Source: an uncultured Lachnospiraceae bacterium
Lineage (GTDB): Bacteria; Bacillota; Clostridia; Lachnospirales; Lachnospiraceae
Assembly: GCA_947626945.1 (NCBI GenBank)
Contig: CANQUC010000001.1
Coordinates: forward strand, 97,365-161,364
Direction: 5' to 3'
Length of the DNA stretch: 64,000 bases
Shown here: positions 8,880 through 18,155 of the stretch, piece after piece
How the letters are laid out: each line of letters opens with the position of its first letter
Position numbering within the stretch: position 1 is the first letter of the stretch
Translations under genes and position numbers: made by a program
The notes under the pieces: model-generated
The model's input: the letters and a program-made list of their open reading frames with translations, nothing else
Database searches by the model: none
What the model was told of the DNA's origin: nothing

Positions 8880-11063
8880 ATGAATTTACTGTTTCAGCTG
8901 GATGAAAAAAGAATAGAGAAGATAGGCCTGAAAGATCAGGAGATCTGGTACTGCGTGCCCTACGATCTGACAAAAGAAAACCGGTATGTCAGGGACGGGT
9001 ATGTGATCGTGACGAAAACCCGTCTTCTGGTAACGGAAAAAGACCGGATCCTCTTTGAGACGGAGCTGTCAGAGTGCAGGGAGATATACAGCGAAACCCT
9101 GATGCACAATGGAGCTTTGACCGTAGTGAAAAAAGACGGAAGCAGGATCCGGGCAGCGCGGTTTTCCATGAAGCACGCCGTGCGCTACTCCTATGTGGGA
9201 AGAGGGGCCACCATGCTTGCCCAGGGGGTCTTTCACAAGGTGGAAAGCCTGGAAAATGAAACGGTCTGTCCAAAGTGCGGCTTTGTGCTGCCGGGAATCA
9301 GCGCCTGCCCCAGATGCAACGGCAAACAGGAATCCGCCAGAAAGATCAGAGAGATGTGCAGGCCCTATGTATGGAAGTTTTTGCTGATCGGGGCGCTGAT
9401 GCTGCTATCTTCCGGCGTGCGGATCCTGATTCCCAGGGTGCAGCAGCAGTTTATTGATGGCGCTCTTGTGGAAAAAAACGGCATCATGACAGACATCCTC
9501 CGCTTCGCGGGAACCATGCTGTTTCTGACCGTGCTGACCATTTTCCTTACGGTGTTCCGCAGCTGGTACAGCACGCTTTTGGGCGCCCGCATGAGCAAGG
9601 ATCTGAGAGGAAAGCTGTTTGCCAAGATCCAGCGCCTTTCCCTGTCCTATATTCAGGAGCAGAAGCCAGGAGAGCTGATGAACAGGATCATGGCGGATAC
9701 GGTCCAGATCCGGCAGTTTATGGAGACGGTGTTTGCCAACGCCGTGTCGGAGTTTGTGACGGTGTTTGCAGCCGCGGCTATGATGGCGGTGATCTCCTGG
9801 AAACTGATGCTGCTGTCTCTTGTGTTTGTACCCCTTGTGATCTGGGGCAGCTTTGCCATCCGGGGAACGGTTATGAAAGGATTCCGCCGGGCCAGAAAAC
9901 GGCGGGATCATCTGGAAAGTCAGCTGCAGGACGTGCTGTCCGGCATGAGCGTGGTCAAGTCTTACGGAAAGGAAAAAGAAGAGTCGGAGACTTTCAAGCA
10001 TCTGGCCCAGGAGCAGACCATGGTGGAAATGAAAAATGAGCTGTATTTTGCGGTGCGTATGCCGGTATTTGCTTTTATGCTTGGGCTGGGAGCCTATCTG
10101 GCCACTTATTTTGGTGGCCTGAAGGTGCTGGGCGGCGGCATGACTCCGGGTGTGCTCATGCAGTTTATCAGCTACACCACCATGCTTTATGAGCCTTTCC
10201 GGCGGATCACCGTCATCGCCAGACAGTTTACCCAGACCATGACCAGCATGGAGCGGATCTATGACGTGCTGGATGCCAGGGAAGAGATTACCAATGCCAG
10301 AAACGCCAAAAAAATGCAGATCCGGGGAGAGGTGGAATTTCGGGACGTGACATTTGGATACCGTTCCTATGAGCCGGTGCTGAACCATGTGAACCTTTCA
10401 GTAAAGCCCGGAGAGATGATCGGGCTGGTGGGGGCTTCCGGAAGCGGAAAGACCACGCTGATCAATCTGCTGATGCGGCTGTATCAGGTAGACGACGGGG
10501 CTTTGTACATAGACGGCGTCAACATCAACGATCTGGACATCGAGAATTTTCACAGACAGATCGGCGTAGTGCTTCAGGAAACCTTTCTGTTCAATGATAC
10601 CATTCTGGAAAATATCCGTTATGCCCGGCCTGACGCCACCTTTCAGGAGGTGGTGGAGGCGGCGAAGACCGCCAACGCCCATGATTTTATTTGCCGGGCG
10701 CCTGCAGGCTATGAAACCTATGTGGGGGAGAAAGGGTATATGCTGTCCGGCGGTGAACGGCAGCGGATCGCCATAGCCAGGGCAGTGCTCAACAGACCCA
10801 GGCTGCTGATCCTGGATGAGGCCACCTCCAATCTGGATACCGAAAGTGAATATCTGGTGCAGACCGCTCTGGACCGGCTGCGGAAAAACTGCACCACCTT
10901 TGCCATTGCCCACCGCCTGTCTACCTTAAAAAGCGCGGACCGCCTGGTGGTTATTGACAAGCACAGGATCGCGGAGGCAGGCAGCCATGAAGAGCTGCTG
11001 GCCAAAAAAGGCATTTACTACGGCCTTGTGACGGCCCAGCTGGAAATGTCAAAGACACAGTGA
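8880..11063 (+). CDS. ABC exporter with N-terminal PH-like domain and zinc ribbon
   Basis: 727 residues, about 130 longer than a standard half-exporter. Residues 1-130 look like a small beta-rich, PH-like domain. A CxxC..CxxC zinc ribbon follows (CPKC and CPRC near residues 135-150), then the membrane domain (about 165-460) and the ATPase domain with Walker A GASGSGKTT, signature LSGGERQR and Walker B LLILDEAT. The extra N-terminal domain is typical of exporters paired with DUF1854. Probably the partner of the exporter at 6336. The ribosome binding site is weak, which suggests coupling to the gene upstream. A strong bidirectional terminator follows. Confidence 0.88.
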   Translation: MNLLFQLDEKRIEKIGLKDQEIWYCVPYDLTKENRYVRDGYVIVTKTRLLVTEKDRILFETELSECREIYSETLMHNGALTVVKKDGSRIRAARFSMKHAVRYSYVGRGATMLAQGVFHKVESLENETVCPKCGFVLPGISACPRCNGKQESARKIREMCRPYVWKFLLIGALMLLSSGVRILIPRVQQQFIDGALVEKNGIMTDILRFAGTMLFLTVLTIFLTVFRSWYSTLLGARMSKDLRGKLFAKIQRLSLSYIQEQKPGELMNRIMADTVQIRQFMETVFANAVSEFVTVFAAAAMMAVISWKLMLLSLVFVPLVIWGSFAIRGTVMKGFRRARKRRDHLESQLQDVLSGMSVVKSYGKEKEESETFKHLAQEQTMVEMKNELYFAVRMPVFAFMLGLGAYLATYFGGLKVLGGGMTPGVLMQFISYTTMLYEPFRRITVIARQFTQTMTSMERIYDVLDAREEITNARNAKKMQIRGEVEFRDVTFGYRSYEPVLNHVNLSVKPGEMIGLVGASGSGKTTLINLLMRLYQVDDGALYIDGVNINDLDIENFHRQIGVVLQETFLFNDTILENIRYARPDATFQEVVEAAKTANAHDFICRAPAGYETYVGEKGYMLSGGERQRIAIARAVLNRPRLLILDEATSNLDTESEYLVQTALDRLRKNCTTFAIAHRLSTLKSADRLVVIDKHRIAEAGSHEELLAKKGIYYGLVTAQLEMSKTQ

Positions 11064-11090
11064 CAAGTGAAAAACATTCCTTTGCAAAAA

Positions 11091-11133
11091 AAAGTCCCAT
11101 GATGAAAGGGCTTTCTCATCATGGGACTTTTTC
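11091..11133. terminator. Bidirectional terminator
   Basis: A 15-bp perfect stem (11091-11105 with 11116-11130) carries A residues before and T residues after it. It serves both the exporter operon on the plus strand and the gene ending at 11148 on the minus strand. Confidence 0.92.
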
Positions 11134-11147
11134 GTTTTGACATTTTC

Positions 11148-13505
11148 TCAGAAAATCTCTCCGATAGGGGAAGGCTCCTGTTCCCGCAGATCCTTTTTGG
11201 AAACCATGATGCCGTCCTTGAAAATGGCTTCTCCGGTGACATTGCTCTTTTTGCGGCCAAAAGTCTGGGCAAGTCCGTCAGCCTTTTTGTCTACAAAACG
11301 GCAGCGGGACTTGATCTTGTCAGAGTTGACCCAATAGGTGGTCAGCACATCGGCGCCGTCCTTTGTGTGATTCCATTGGAACAGGGGATGTCCCTTGGGA
11401 GAATAGACAATATATTCGCCTACCCGTTTTCCAAGATGGAACTGGCCCTTGGACTGGATGGATCCGTCCGGATAATAGAAGATGTCGTCTCCCTCCAGAA
11501 GAAACCGTCCGTCGTCGGCGATCCCGCCGGACCACTGACAGCGCAGGGCGCCGTCGTCATAATATTCATGGAATGTCTGCACCTCCCTGATGACGGTGGC
11601 GTGATCTGCCATCAGCACCTCATCGGAGGGAGATTCATCCTCATGGTTCAAAAGCCATGCTTCATTAAATTCAAAGTGCAGCAGAGGCCGGTTGTTGGAA
11701 GTGGTCACATGGATCATTCCATCGGCTGTCTGCCGGCAGACGCTGTAGCCAAGGGTGGACTGGCCGCCAAATTCCTGGGGGCTCTTCTTTTGCTTCTGGG
11801 TGCCCCAGAGCGGCTTTAAGGTCCAGGTTTTTCCGTCGTCCTCCGACCAGGCTCCATAGGAGCCCCAGCCCTCCACGCCTTCCGGTTTCTGGCCTTTTTT
11901 ATTCTGATAATCTCCGCACATAAACAGCTTGCCAGACTGAAGACGGATAATGGAAGGCCGCTGGCCGGAAAACTGCATGGGGAACGGTGTTTTGAACACT
12001 TCCCAGCTGTCGCCGCCGTCTTTGGAAATGGCGCCGGGCATATAGCCGTCAATGGCGGAATTTTTGCCGCCCATAGCCAGGATAGAGCCGTCGTTTAACT
12101 GCACGCAGGTAGAGTGCCGTCCGGCAGTGCGTCCAAGAGGATTTTCCCATGTCTGCATGTTGTCGTGGGTACGCCACAGAACAGAGCCCGGCTCATTGGC
12201 CGCGTCCGCCGCCATGTAGAAGGTGCCGTCCTTATCCCGGATGCAGGAGTTGATGGGCTGGCGGACTACCCGTTCCGCCTTGTCTTTGAAAAACGGAAAA
12301 TGCACGGTGCTCCAGGTGGCGCCGTTGTCCGTGGAATACACATACTGAAACGGGAAAGAGTTGTCCAGCTGCTGCCAGCCCCAGAAATGATAAATGGTGC
12401 CGTCTGTGTCCGTAAACAGGTTGGGGGCATGGTCGTTGACTCCCACGGGATTCAGCCAGATGTCCGGCATTTCCCACTGATCGCAGCCTTTCCGGAGCCT
12501 GGCGCCTGCCAGTCCCACTTCCGCGTCGTATTCCTTGTAGGAGGAATAGATGCTGTAGATCAGATCGCCGTTGGGGCATACTGTCAGAGCGGGGGAGTGG
12601 TGATGGTTTCGGAAAGACGGGTTCAGCCCTGCCGCAAGAATCTCCTCCATAGGCGAATTGTCCGGCGGCGTAGGGAAAATGTGCCGTTTCCGGAAATAAG
12701 GCTTGTCAGGATCCGGTCCCACAGTCAGATCCGGCGCAAGCTGATGAACGTTCATGCAGAACTGGTTGGTGGGATGGGTGCCGTCCGTTACGGGCATTTC
12801 GCCGCAGGCCACCCGCAGTCCGATAATATGGCGTCCAAAGGGATTGTTTACGTCCTCATGGTAATGGCGGTAGTTGGGAGGCAGCGCCGCTCTCCACCAC
12901 AGATCCAGACAATGCTCGTTGTATCGCTTGGGGTTGTCCAGATAACCGCCCCGGACAACCTTGCAAAGACCTGAATCGGGGCCTGCGGGATCCTCCTGAT
13001 CCTCATCGCTGTAAACGCCGTACCAGTCAAAACACCATTCCCGGATATGAGAATCGCACATTCTGTCCAGATCCAGCTCTGTGGACTGCCTTGCGGCAGC
13101 TTCCCATTCGGCTTCCGTAGGCAGGCGGTAGAATACGCCCTCCTTTGCGGAGAGCCACTTGCAGAACTCCGCCGCGTCGTACCAGCTGACGCCCAGCACA
13201 TATCCCCTGTAGTTTGTGGTATCGGAGGATTTTTTGTACACCTCCTGATAAAACTGCTCAAACAAGTCCTGTTTCACAGGCTCGTCGGCGATAAAGTACC
13301 GTTTGGTAATGATACATTTATGGGAAGGAAGTCCGTCGGGATGATGCTCCGGATCGCCGCCGCCCCGTCTGTAGTCATGAGGCTCCACGGGAACCATCCG
13401 CATGCCCACGGAGTTTACAAACTCCGTTTCCTTATCAATGACGGGGAAGTCTCCCCAGTCAAAATCATGGCATTCCCACACGCCGGAATTTATTTTTGTA
13501 TTCAT
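11148..13505 (-). CDS. FGE-sulfatase-like / sialidase propeller / MORN-like fusion protein
   Basis: 785 residues, no signal peptide. Residues 1-235 look like the formylglycine-generating-enzyme/EgtB C-lectin-like fold (YRLPTEAEWEAAAR, VVRGGYLDN, GLRVAC). Residues about 270-650 form a sialidase-type propeller with Asp boxes STDNGATW, SKDGGDSW and SEDDGKTW. The last 120 residues have repeated YYPDGS/G-type turns like MORN or YwqK proteins. The ATG at 13505 was chosen because GGAGG (complement at 13517-13521) precedes it; the open frame runs to 13664 over the next gene. It is the last gene of a three-gene minus-strand operon. Function unknown; binding or cleaving an acidic sugar derivative is an inference. 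Confidence 0.75.
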   Translation of the reverse strand: MNTKINSGVWECHDFDWGDFPVIDKETEFVNSVGMRMVPVEPHDYRRGGGDPEHHPDGLPSHKCIITKRYFIADEPVKQDLFEQFYQEVYKKSSDTTNYRGYVLGVSWYDAAEFCKWLSAKEGVFYRLPTEAEWEAAARQSTELDLDRMCDSHIREWCFDWYGVYSDEDQEDPAGPDSGLCKVVRGGYLDNPKRYNEHCLDLWWRAALPPNYRHYHEDVNNPFGRHIIGLRVACGEMPVTDGTHPTNQFCMNVHQLAPDLTVGPDPDKPYFRKRHIFPTPPDNSPMEEILAAGLNPSFRNHHHSPALTVCPNGDLIYSIYSSYKEYDAEVGLAGARLRKGCDQWEMPDIWLNPVGVNDHAPNLFTDTDGTIYHFWGWQQLDNSFPFQYVYSTDNGATWSTVHFPFFKDKAERVVRQPINSCIRDKDGTFYMAADAANEPGSVLWRTHDNMQTWENPLGRTAGRHSTCVQLNDGSILAMGGKNSAIDGYMPGAISKDGGDSWEVFKTPFPMQFSGQRPSIIRLQSGKLFMCGDYQNKKGQKPEGVEGWGSYGAWSEDDGKTWTLKPLWGTQKQKKSPQEFGGQSTLGYSVCRQTADGMIHVTTSNNRPLLHFEFNEAWLLNHEDESPSDEVLMADHATVIREVQTFHEYYDDGALRCQWSGGIADDGRFLLEGDDIFYYPDGSIQSKGQFHLGKRVGEYIVYSPKGHPLFQWNHTKDGADVLTTYWVNSDKIKSRCRFVDKKADGLAQTFGRKKSNVTGEAIFKDGIMVSKKDLREQEPSPIGEIF

Positions 13506-13575
13506 AATCTTACCATCCTCCTTGTTTGCAGATCTGAAATCTGCGGAATCATAATCAAACCGGAGATTCTCTCTG

Positions 13576-14547
13576 TTATTTCGCCGGATTCTGGATTTTT
13601 CTTCCATATTCAAAGGCCGCCGCCAGGCTTCCCGTAGAGGCGATGCCTTTATAGGCAATGTCAAACGCGGTGCCGTGGTCCACGGAGGTGCGCACCACTT
13701 TCAGGCCCAGTGTCACGTTGACGCCTCCCTCAAAATCCAGAAGCTTCATGGGAATATGTCCCTGATCGTGGTACATGCAGACCACAGCGTCAAATTCTCC
13801 TTTGTAGGCCCGTAAAAATACGGTGTCGGGAGGAATAGCGCCGAACGCCGCGATACCTTCTGCCTTCGCGGCCTCTACCGCCGGATTGATCTCCTCGATC
13901 TCCTGGCGTCCAAAGGCGCCGCCCTCGCCTGCGTGGGCATTGAGGCCTGCCACCGCGATCCGGGGCTGATCCTTGAAACGGGCCAGGGCGTCGTTTGTCA
14001 GCCGGATTACGTTGAGGATCCGGTCCTTTTTGCAGTTTCTGATAGACTGCTCCATGGAAACATGGGTGCTGACATGGGTAACCGTAAGCTTTTCTGACGC
14101 CAGCATCATGGTATAGTTGGTCTGGCCGCAGATTCCCGCGATCAGCTCCGTATGTCCTGTGAAGTCCGGATCCGAAAGCCGGATGGCTTCTTTGTTGACG
14201 GGGAGTGTCACCAGAGCGGAAAATTTGTCCTGAAGGGCCAGGCGGGAGGCCTCGGCCACATATTCCCGGGAAGCGGCGGCCACAGTTTTGCTGATCTGGC
14301 CGGGGGTAATGTCCTCTGCCTTCAAAAGGCCAAGATCATAAATGTTCAGCGCGCCCTCTTCGGTATCTTCCAGAGACGCCATTTTATGAAGGGGAACCGA
14401 AAGTCCCAGAAGACGGCCGCAGTGCTCCAGTACGGAATAGTCGCCTACAATGGCGTACTTTTCAGAGGCAAGCTCTCCCTTTAAGAAAGAATTCAAAATG
14501 ATTTCGGGACCGACGCCGTTGCCGTCCCCCATAGTTACTGCTAACAT
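13576..14547 (-). CDS. PdxA-family 4-phospho-D-threonate/erythronate dehydrogenase
   Basis: 323 residues of the PdxA family (TMGDGNGVGPEI start, SDPDFTGHTELIA, GLNAHAGEGG, MYHDQGHIPMK, TSVDHGTAFDIA). PdxA proper makes vitamin B6, but its paralog PdxA2, beside a DUF1537 kinase, oxidises 4-phospho-threonate or erythronate and decarboxylates it to dihydroxyacetone phosphate. The overlap with the DUF1537 gene upstream strongly favours the PdxA2 role. The conserved His and Asp residues for divalent metal binding are visible. The start at 14547 has AGGAGGATACAAT before the ATG and overlaps the kinase stop by seven bases. Confidence 0.88.
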   Translation of the reverse strand: MLAVTMGDGNGVGPEIILNSFLKGELASEKYAIVGDYSVLEHCGRLLGLSVPLHKMASLEDTEEGALNIYDLGLLKAEDITPGQISKTVAAASREYVAEASRLALQDKFSALVTLPVNKEAIRLSDPDFTGHTELIAGICGQTNYTMMLASEKLTVTHVSTHVSMEQSIRNCKKDRILNVIRLTNDALARFKDQPRIAVAGLNAHAGEGGAFGRQEIEEINPAVEAAKAEGIAAFGAIPPDTVFLRAYKGEFDAVVCMYHDQGHIPMKLLDFEGGVNVTLGLKVVRTSVDHGTAFDIAYKGIASTGSLAAAFEYGRKIQNPAK

Positions 14548-15803
14548 ATTGTATCCTCCTTATGTGTAAAATATTGTTGAATCTTGAGAATCACATCCGG
14601 TTGTCCGAAGCCGCCGGATTTGGTTGCCAGAAACCGGGTCCGCCCTTTATGGGAAAATGTGCAGAGGGGCACGCCGGTACAGATCTGGCCCCAGGCTCTT
14701 ACACAGGCGCATTCAAGCTTTTTCAGAATGGCCGCCACCATATCTCCTCCAAATACCGCAAGAGACTCTGTCTCGGTTTCTTCCAGGATCAATTGTACCA
14801 AAGAAGACGTAAACCGCGCAACCGTTTCATGAAATCCGGCATCCCTGTCTTTTTCCAGATCCTCCGGGGAAGCGGCAGTGGCAAGGATCAGGCTCCGGCC
14901 GGAACCAAGGGTTTTTACGGCCTGAGCAAATACCGTCTCCAGAAACCGGTTCTGGGATCCCGGGTCTGTCCGGCACCGGCGGATCCATCCGGAAAGAGAA
15001 AGAACCTGATAGCCTTTTTCTCCGGCGTAGGCGATCTGCTCCAGGGTGATGGGGTTGGCGCTTCCGCTTACAATAAGAAGCGGGTCGTCTTTGGGCGCCG
15101 GCGGACTGCCATGTTCCGCCTGTAAAGAAAGATGCGTGCAAAAGGTGCGGGCAAAGCCGGCGCATCCGGCGGTAAGGCCGTACAGCCTGCGTCTGGAAAG
15201 CTCCTGTCCGATGCGGTCTATCTGTTCTTCTGTCTCGCAGTCAAAAAGGAACACCGTGTTTTTTGGATCGGCGCATTCCCGGTCAAACTGCTCTATCTGA
15301 TCTGACGGCACTTTTTTACATTGAAAATGAGCCACCTTGTGGGTCAGGATTTTTGTAATATCGCTGTACAGGGCAGGATTTTCCGGGTCGTTTTGAAAGA
15401 CAGACTGTTCCAGGGGAACTCCCTGTATGTAGCAGATCCCGTCCCGGGTGGTGCGGTTCAGGGCGGGATAGGCGGGAATGAAAGAAACCGGCCCGCCCAT
15501 TACGTCCATGGCCGCCTGAAACGCGGCGGCAATGGTGCCCCTGAGAGCGGAATCTGTTTTCAGATAGACATGGCACCCCAAAGGAGCATATTTTTCTAAA
15601 AAGGATTTCATGCAATAATATGCCTTTTCCTGGCTGAGATGCCGGGTTTCCATGTTGACGGACAGGACCTGACAATCCTGCAGATCGCAGTTTGCGGCGG
15701 CGCTTTCCGTGACAACCACCTTTGTGGAGACGCCGCGGAGAGAAAGCTGTACCCCCGTATCCATAGCGCCTGTAAAATCATCTGCCAAAATCAGAAGTTT
15801 CAT
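14541..15803 (-). CDS. DUF1537 four-carbon acid sugar kinase
   Basis: 420 residues, the family's usual length. The N-terminus LILADDFTGAMDTGVQLS carries the acidic substrate-binding motif of the family, and SGSANPIT plus FGGDMVA in the C-terminal half match the nucleotide-binding part. Members such as DtnK and DenK phosphorylate D-threonate or D-erythronate on O4 using ATP. With the PdxA2-like gene this gives a route from a four-carbon sugar acid to dihydroxyacetone phosphate. The exact acid cannot be told from sequence by eye. First gene of the minus-strand operon, facing the TTACATGT sites in the divergent promoter region. Confidence 0.88.
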   Translation of the reverse strand: MKLLILADDFTGAMDTGVQLSLRGVSTKVVVTESAAANCDLQDCQVLSVNMETRHLSQEKAYYCMKSFLEKYAPLGCHVYLKTDSALRGTIAAAFQAAMDVMGGPVSFIPAYPALNRTTRDGICYIQGVPLEQSVFQNDPENPALYSDITKILTHKVAHFQCKKVPSDQIEQFDRECADPKNTVFLFDCETEEQIDRIGQELSRRRLYGLTAGCAGFARTFCTHLSLQAEHGSPPAPKDDPLLIVSGSANPITLEQIAYAGEKGYQVLSLSGWIRRCRTDPGSQNRFLETVFAQAVKTLGSGRSLILATAASPEDLEKDRDAGFHETVARFTSSLVQLILEETETESLAVFGGDMVAAILKKLECACVRAWGQICTGVPLCTFSHKGRTRFLATKSGGFGQPDVILKIQQYFTHKEDTIC

Positions 15804-15866
15804 AAAATTAAGCCTCGTTTTCTAATAATGTGAGAAATTTACTGACGATTAAAACAAAACAAAATC

Positions 15867-15963
15867 TTACATGTAAAATTATGCAATAAAACTGTGGTTG
15901 GGTGCAACAACTTTTGTGAGCATGAGACAAAATTACATGTATAATAGATTTTTTTACATGTGT
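15867..15963. promoter_or_regulatory. Three TTACATGT operator-like sites in a divergent promoter region
   Basis: TTACATGTAA (15867-15876, a perfect palindrome), TTACATGTAT (15933-15942) and TTACATGTGT (15954-15963) lie between the DUF1537 and aldolase genes. The second and third are spaced 21 bases, two helical turns. A TATAAT (15941-15946) overlaps the second. This is a likely operator set for one regulator of both operons. No regulator gene is adjacent. The rest of the 15804-16080 gap is AT-rich without a gene. Confidence 0.6.
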
Positions 15964-16080
15964 TTTTTTTGTGAAAAATGATAAAATTATAAGGAATTAT
16001 TATTGGCTCATTGTACCTTTTGCAATATGGTATTTGCGGCAGGTGCAAAATAGGAGTAAGAGGGAGGTTTGAGTTCTGGC

Positions 16081-16974
16081 ATGAAATTAGAAGGAATTAT
16101 TTCCGCTATGCTGACGCCCCTGAATGCCGATGAGACCATTAACGAGCAGGAACTGCGCAACCAGGTGAACCGGCAGATCAAAGCAGGTGTTGCCGCCGTA
16201 TTCTGTCTGGGCACCAACGGTGAGTTCTACGCGTTCGATATGGATGAAAAGAAACACATCATCGATATCGTCACAGACGAAGCGAAAGGCAGAGTTACGG
16301 TTCTGGCAGGCACCGGCTGCGTCACCACCCGGGAGACCATCGCTCTGACCCGCTATGCTAAGGAAAAAGGCGTAGACGCGGTTTCCGTGATCTCTCCGTA
16401 TTTCGCCGGCGCTACCCAGGACGGACTGTATGCCCATTTCAGTCAGGTGGCTTCCGCCTGTGAGATTCCGGTGATTCTGTACAACATCCCGGCGAGAACC
16501 GGCGTGAACATCGCCTATCAGACGGTGAAGCGCCTTGCGGATCATCCGTACATCGTGGGCATTAAGGACAGCAGCGGCAATTTTGACAACACCCTTCGCT
16601 ACATCGAGGAAACGCCCGATGATTTCATCGTGCTGTGCGGCAATGATTCACTGATTCTCTGGACATTGCTGGCAGGCGGCAACGGCGGTATTTCCGGCGT
16701 GACCAATATCTACCCCGAACACATGGTAAGTATTTACAATCTGTTCAAGGCGGGAGATATGGCGGCGGCAAAAAAAGCCCAGGATGATATCCGCTGCATA
16801 CGGGACTGCTTTGCGGGCTATAACCCCAATTCTGTTGTGAAAAAGGCAACAGCGCTGCTGGGGTATCCCGTGGGACCGGCAAGAGCGCCTTTCGACATCG
16901 ACGACCCGGCCCTGGAGGAAAAGCTGAAAAAAGCCTTTGCCCGGTTTGAGCAGCTGCGGGGAGGTGGAGCATGA
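16081..16974 (+). CDS. DapA/NanA-family class I aldolase
   Basis: 297 residues of the dihydrodipicolinate synthase / N-acetylneuraminate lyase family. GTNGEF (44-49) binds the 2-oxo acid carboxylate, Tyr134 is in YNIPART and the Schiff-base Lys162 is in GIKDSSG. Members condense or split pyruvate with an aldehyde. Beside sugar-acid genes rather than lysine genes, a 2-keto-3-deoxy sugar acid aldolase is more likely than DapA, but sialate lyase activity is not excluded given the sialidase-fold neighbours. The ATG at 16081 lies 13 bases after GGGAGG, rather long; a TTG at 16069 is too close to that site. Its stop overlaps the next start. Confidence 0.88.
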   Translation: MKLEGIISAMLTPLNADETINEQELRNQVNRQIKAGVAAVFCLGTNGEFYAFDMDEKKHIIDIVTDEAKGRVTVLAGTGCVTTRETIALTRYAKEKGVDAVSVISPYFAGATQDGLYAHFSQVASACEIPVILYNIPARTGVNIAYQTVKRLADHPYIVGIKDSSGNFDNTLRYIEETPDDFIVLCGNDSLILWTLLAGGNGGISGVTNIYPEHMVSIYNLFKAGDMAAAKKAQDDIRCIRDCFAGYNPNSVVKKATALLGYPVGPARAPFDIDDPALEEKLKKAFARFEQLRGGGA

Positions 16975-18134
16975 GCAGTACATATTCCATCAAGTTTCCC
17001 AAAAAGGTTTTTTCCGGCGAGGGAAGCCTGGCAGAGCTGAAGACAATTATTCATGACACAAAGGCCACGTCCGTCTGCCTTATGACGGATGAAGGAATTT
17101 ATGGAAGCGGTCTTCTGGAAACTCCTCTATTATATATAGAAGAAACAGGGCTCACACCGCTGGTCATCCATGACATTCCAAGAGAGCCAAGCGTTTACGC
17201 GGTGCAGGATTACCACAAAAAGCTTTCCGGCGAAAAAGTGGACCTGATCGTTGCGGTAGGCGGCGGCAGCGTCATTGACATGGCAAAGATCCTTTCCGTG
17301 ACCATGACCAACCCGGGTCTGGCGGAGGATCTGCGAAAGCCGGATGCCATTCAGAAGCCGTCTGTCCCAATGGTTGCGGTGCCTACAACTTCCGGCACCG
17401 GAGCGGAAACAACCGCCAACGCGATTTTTCTTTACCCGGAAGAGGATCTGAAGGTAGGAATCATCAGTGAGTACATGATCCCGGATTTTGTAATCCTGGA
17501 TGTTTCCATGACCTGCAAGCTTCCTCCGGGCCTGACGGCATCCACAGGGGTGGACGCCTTATGCCATGCAATGGAGTCTTACATTTCCATTTTAAGCAAT
17601 CCATTTTGCAAGGTATTTTCACTGGAAGCAATCAGTCTCATCTGCAGGAGCATTGAGACGGCATACCGGGACGGCAGCAACAGACAGGCCAGAGAGGATA
17701 TGCAGCTGGGGGCCTTTTACGCGGGCCTTTGCCTGACAACCTCCTCTACCGTTGCGGTTCACGCGCTGTCCTATCCCCTTGGGGGAAAATACCATATTCC
17801 TCATGGTATTTCCAACGCGATCCTCCTGCCGTATGTAATGAAAGAAAACCTGGAGTGCTGCAGAGAGGCTTATACAGAAATCGCACCATATATGCTTTCC
17901 AATGCGGAACAGATTCCAAAGGAACAATGGCCGGAAGCGGTAGTGGACTATCTGTTCGCATTGATGAAGAACCTCGGGATTCCGGATTCCCTTCAGGAAT
18001 TTGGAGTGCATCCGGAAGACTTGGATTATTTGACAGACAATGCCGTTAAGGTAGAGCGGCTTCTGTTGAAAAATCCGAAAAAGCTTTCTAAAGAGGATAT
18101 AAAAGGGATTTATAAGCAGTTGCTACAAAACTAA
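16971..18134 (+). CDS. Iron-containing alcohol dehydrogenase
   Basis: 387 residues, full length for family III. GGGSVIDMAK near residue 97 binds NAD, PTTSGTGAE near 135 lines the active site, GVDALCHAMES carries the metal-binding Asp and His, and HIPHGISNAILLPYVM gives the remaining histidines. Translationally coupled (ATGA) to the aldolase, so it probably reduces or oxidises the aldehyde product of that enzyme, for instance a small hydroxyaldehyde. It belongs to the same superfamily as the partial gene at the window start. Confidence 0.9.
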   Translation: MSSTYSIKFPKKVFSGEGSLAELKTIIHDTKATSVCLMTDEGIYGSGLLETPLLYIEETGLTPLVIHDIPREPSVYAVQDYHKKLSGEKVDLIVAVGGGSVIDMAKILSVTMTNPGLAEDLRKPDAIQKPSVPMVAVPTTSGTGAETTANAIFLYPEEDLKVGIISEYMIPDFVILDVSMTCKLPPGLTASTGVDALCHAMESYISILSNPFCKVFSLEAISLICRSIETAYRDGSNRQAREDMQLGAFYAGLCLTTSSTVAVHALSYPLGGKYHIPHGISNAILLPYVMKENLECCREAYTEIAPYMLSNAEQIPKEQWPEAVVDYLFALMKNLGIPDSLQEFGVHPEDLDYLTDNAVKVERLLLKNPKKLSKEDIKGIYKQLLQN

Positions 18135-18155
18135 ACCGAGAGGAGAAAGGTGAGA

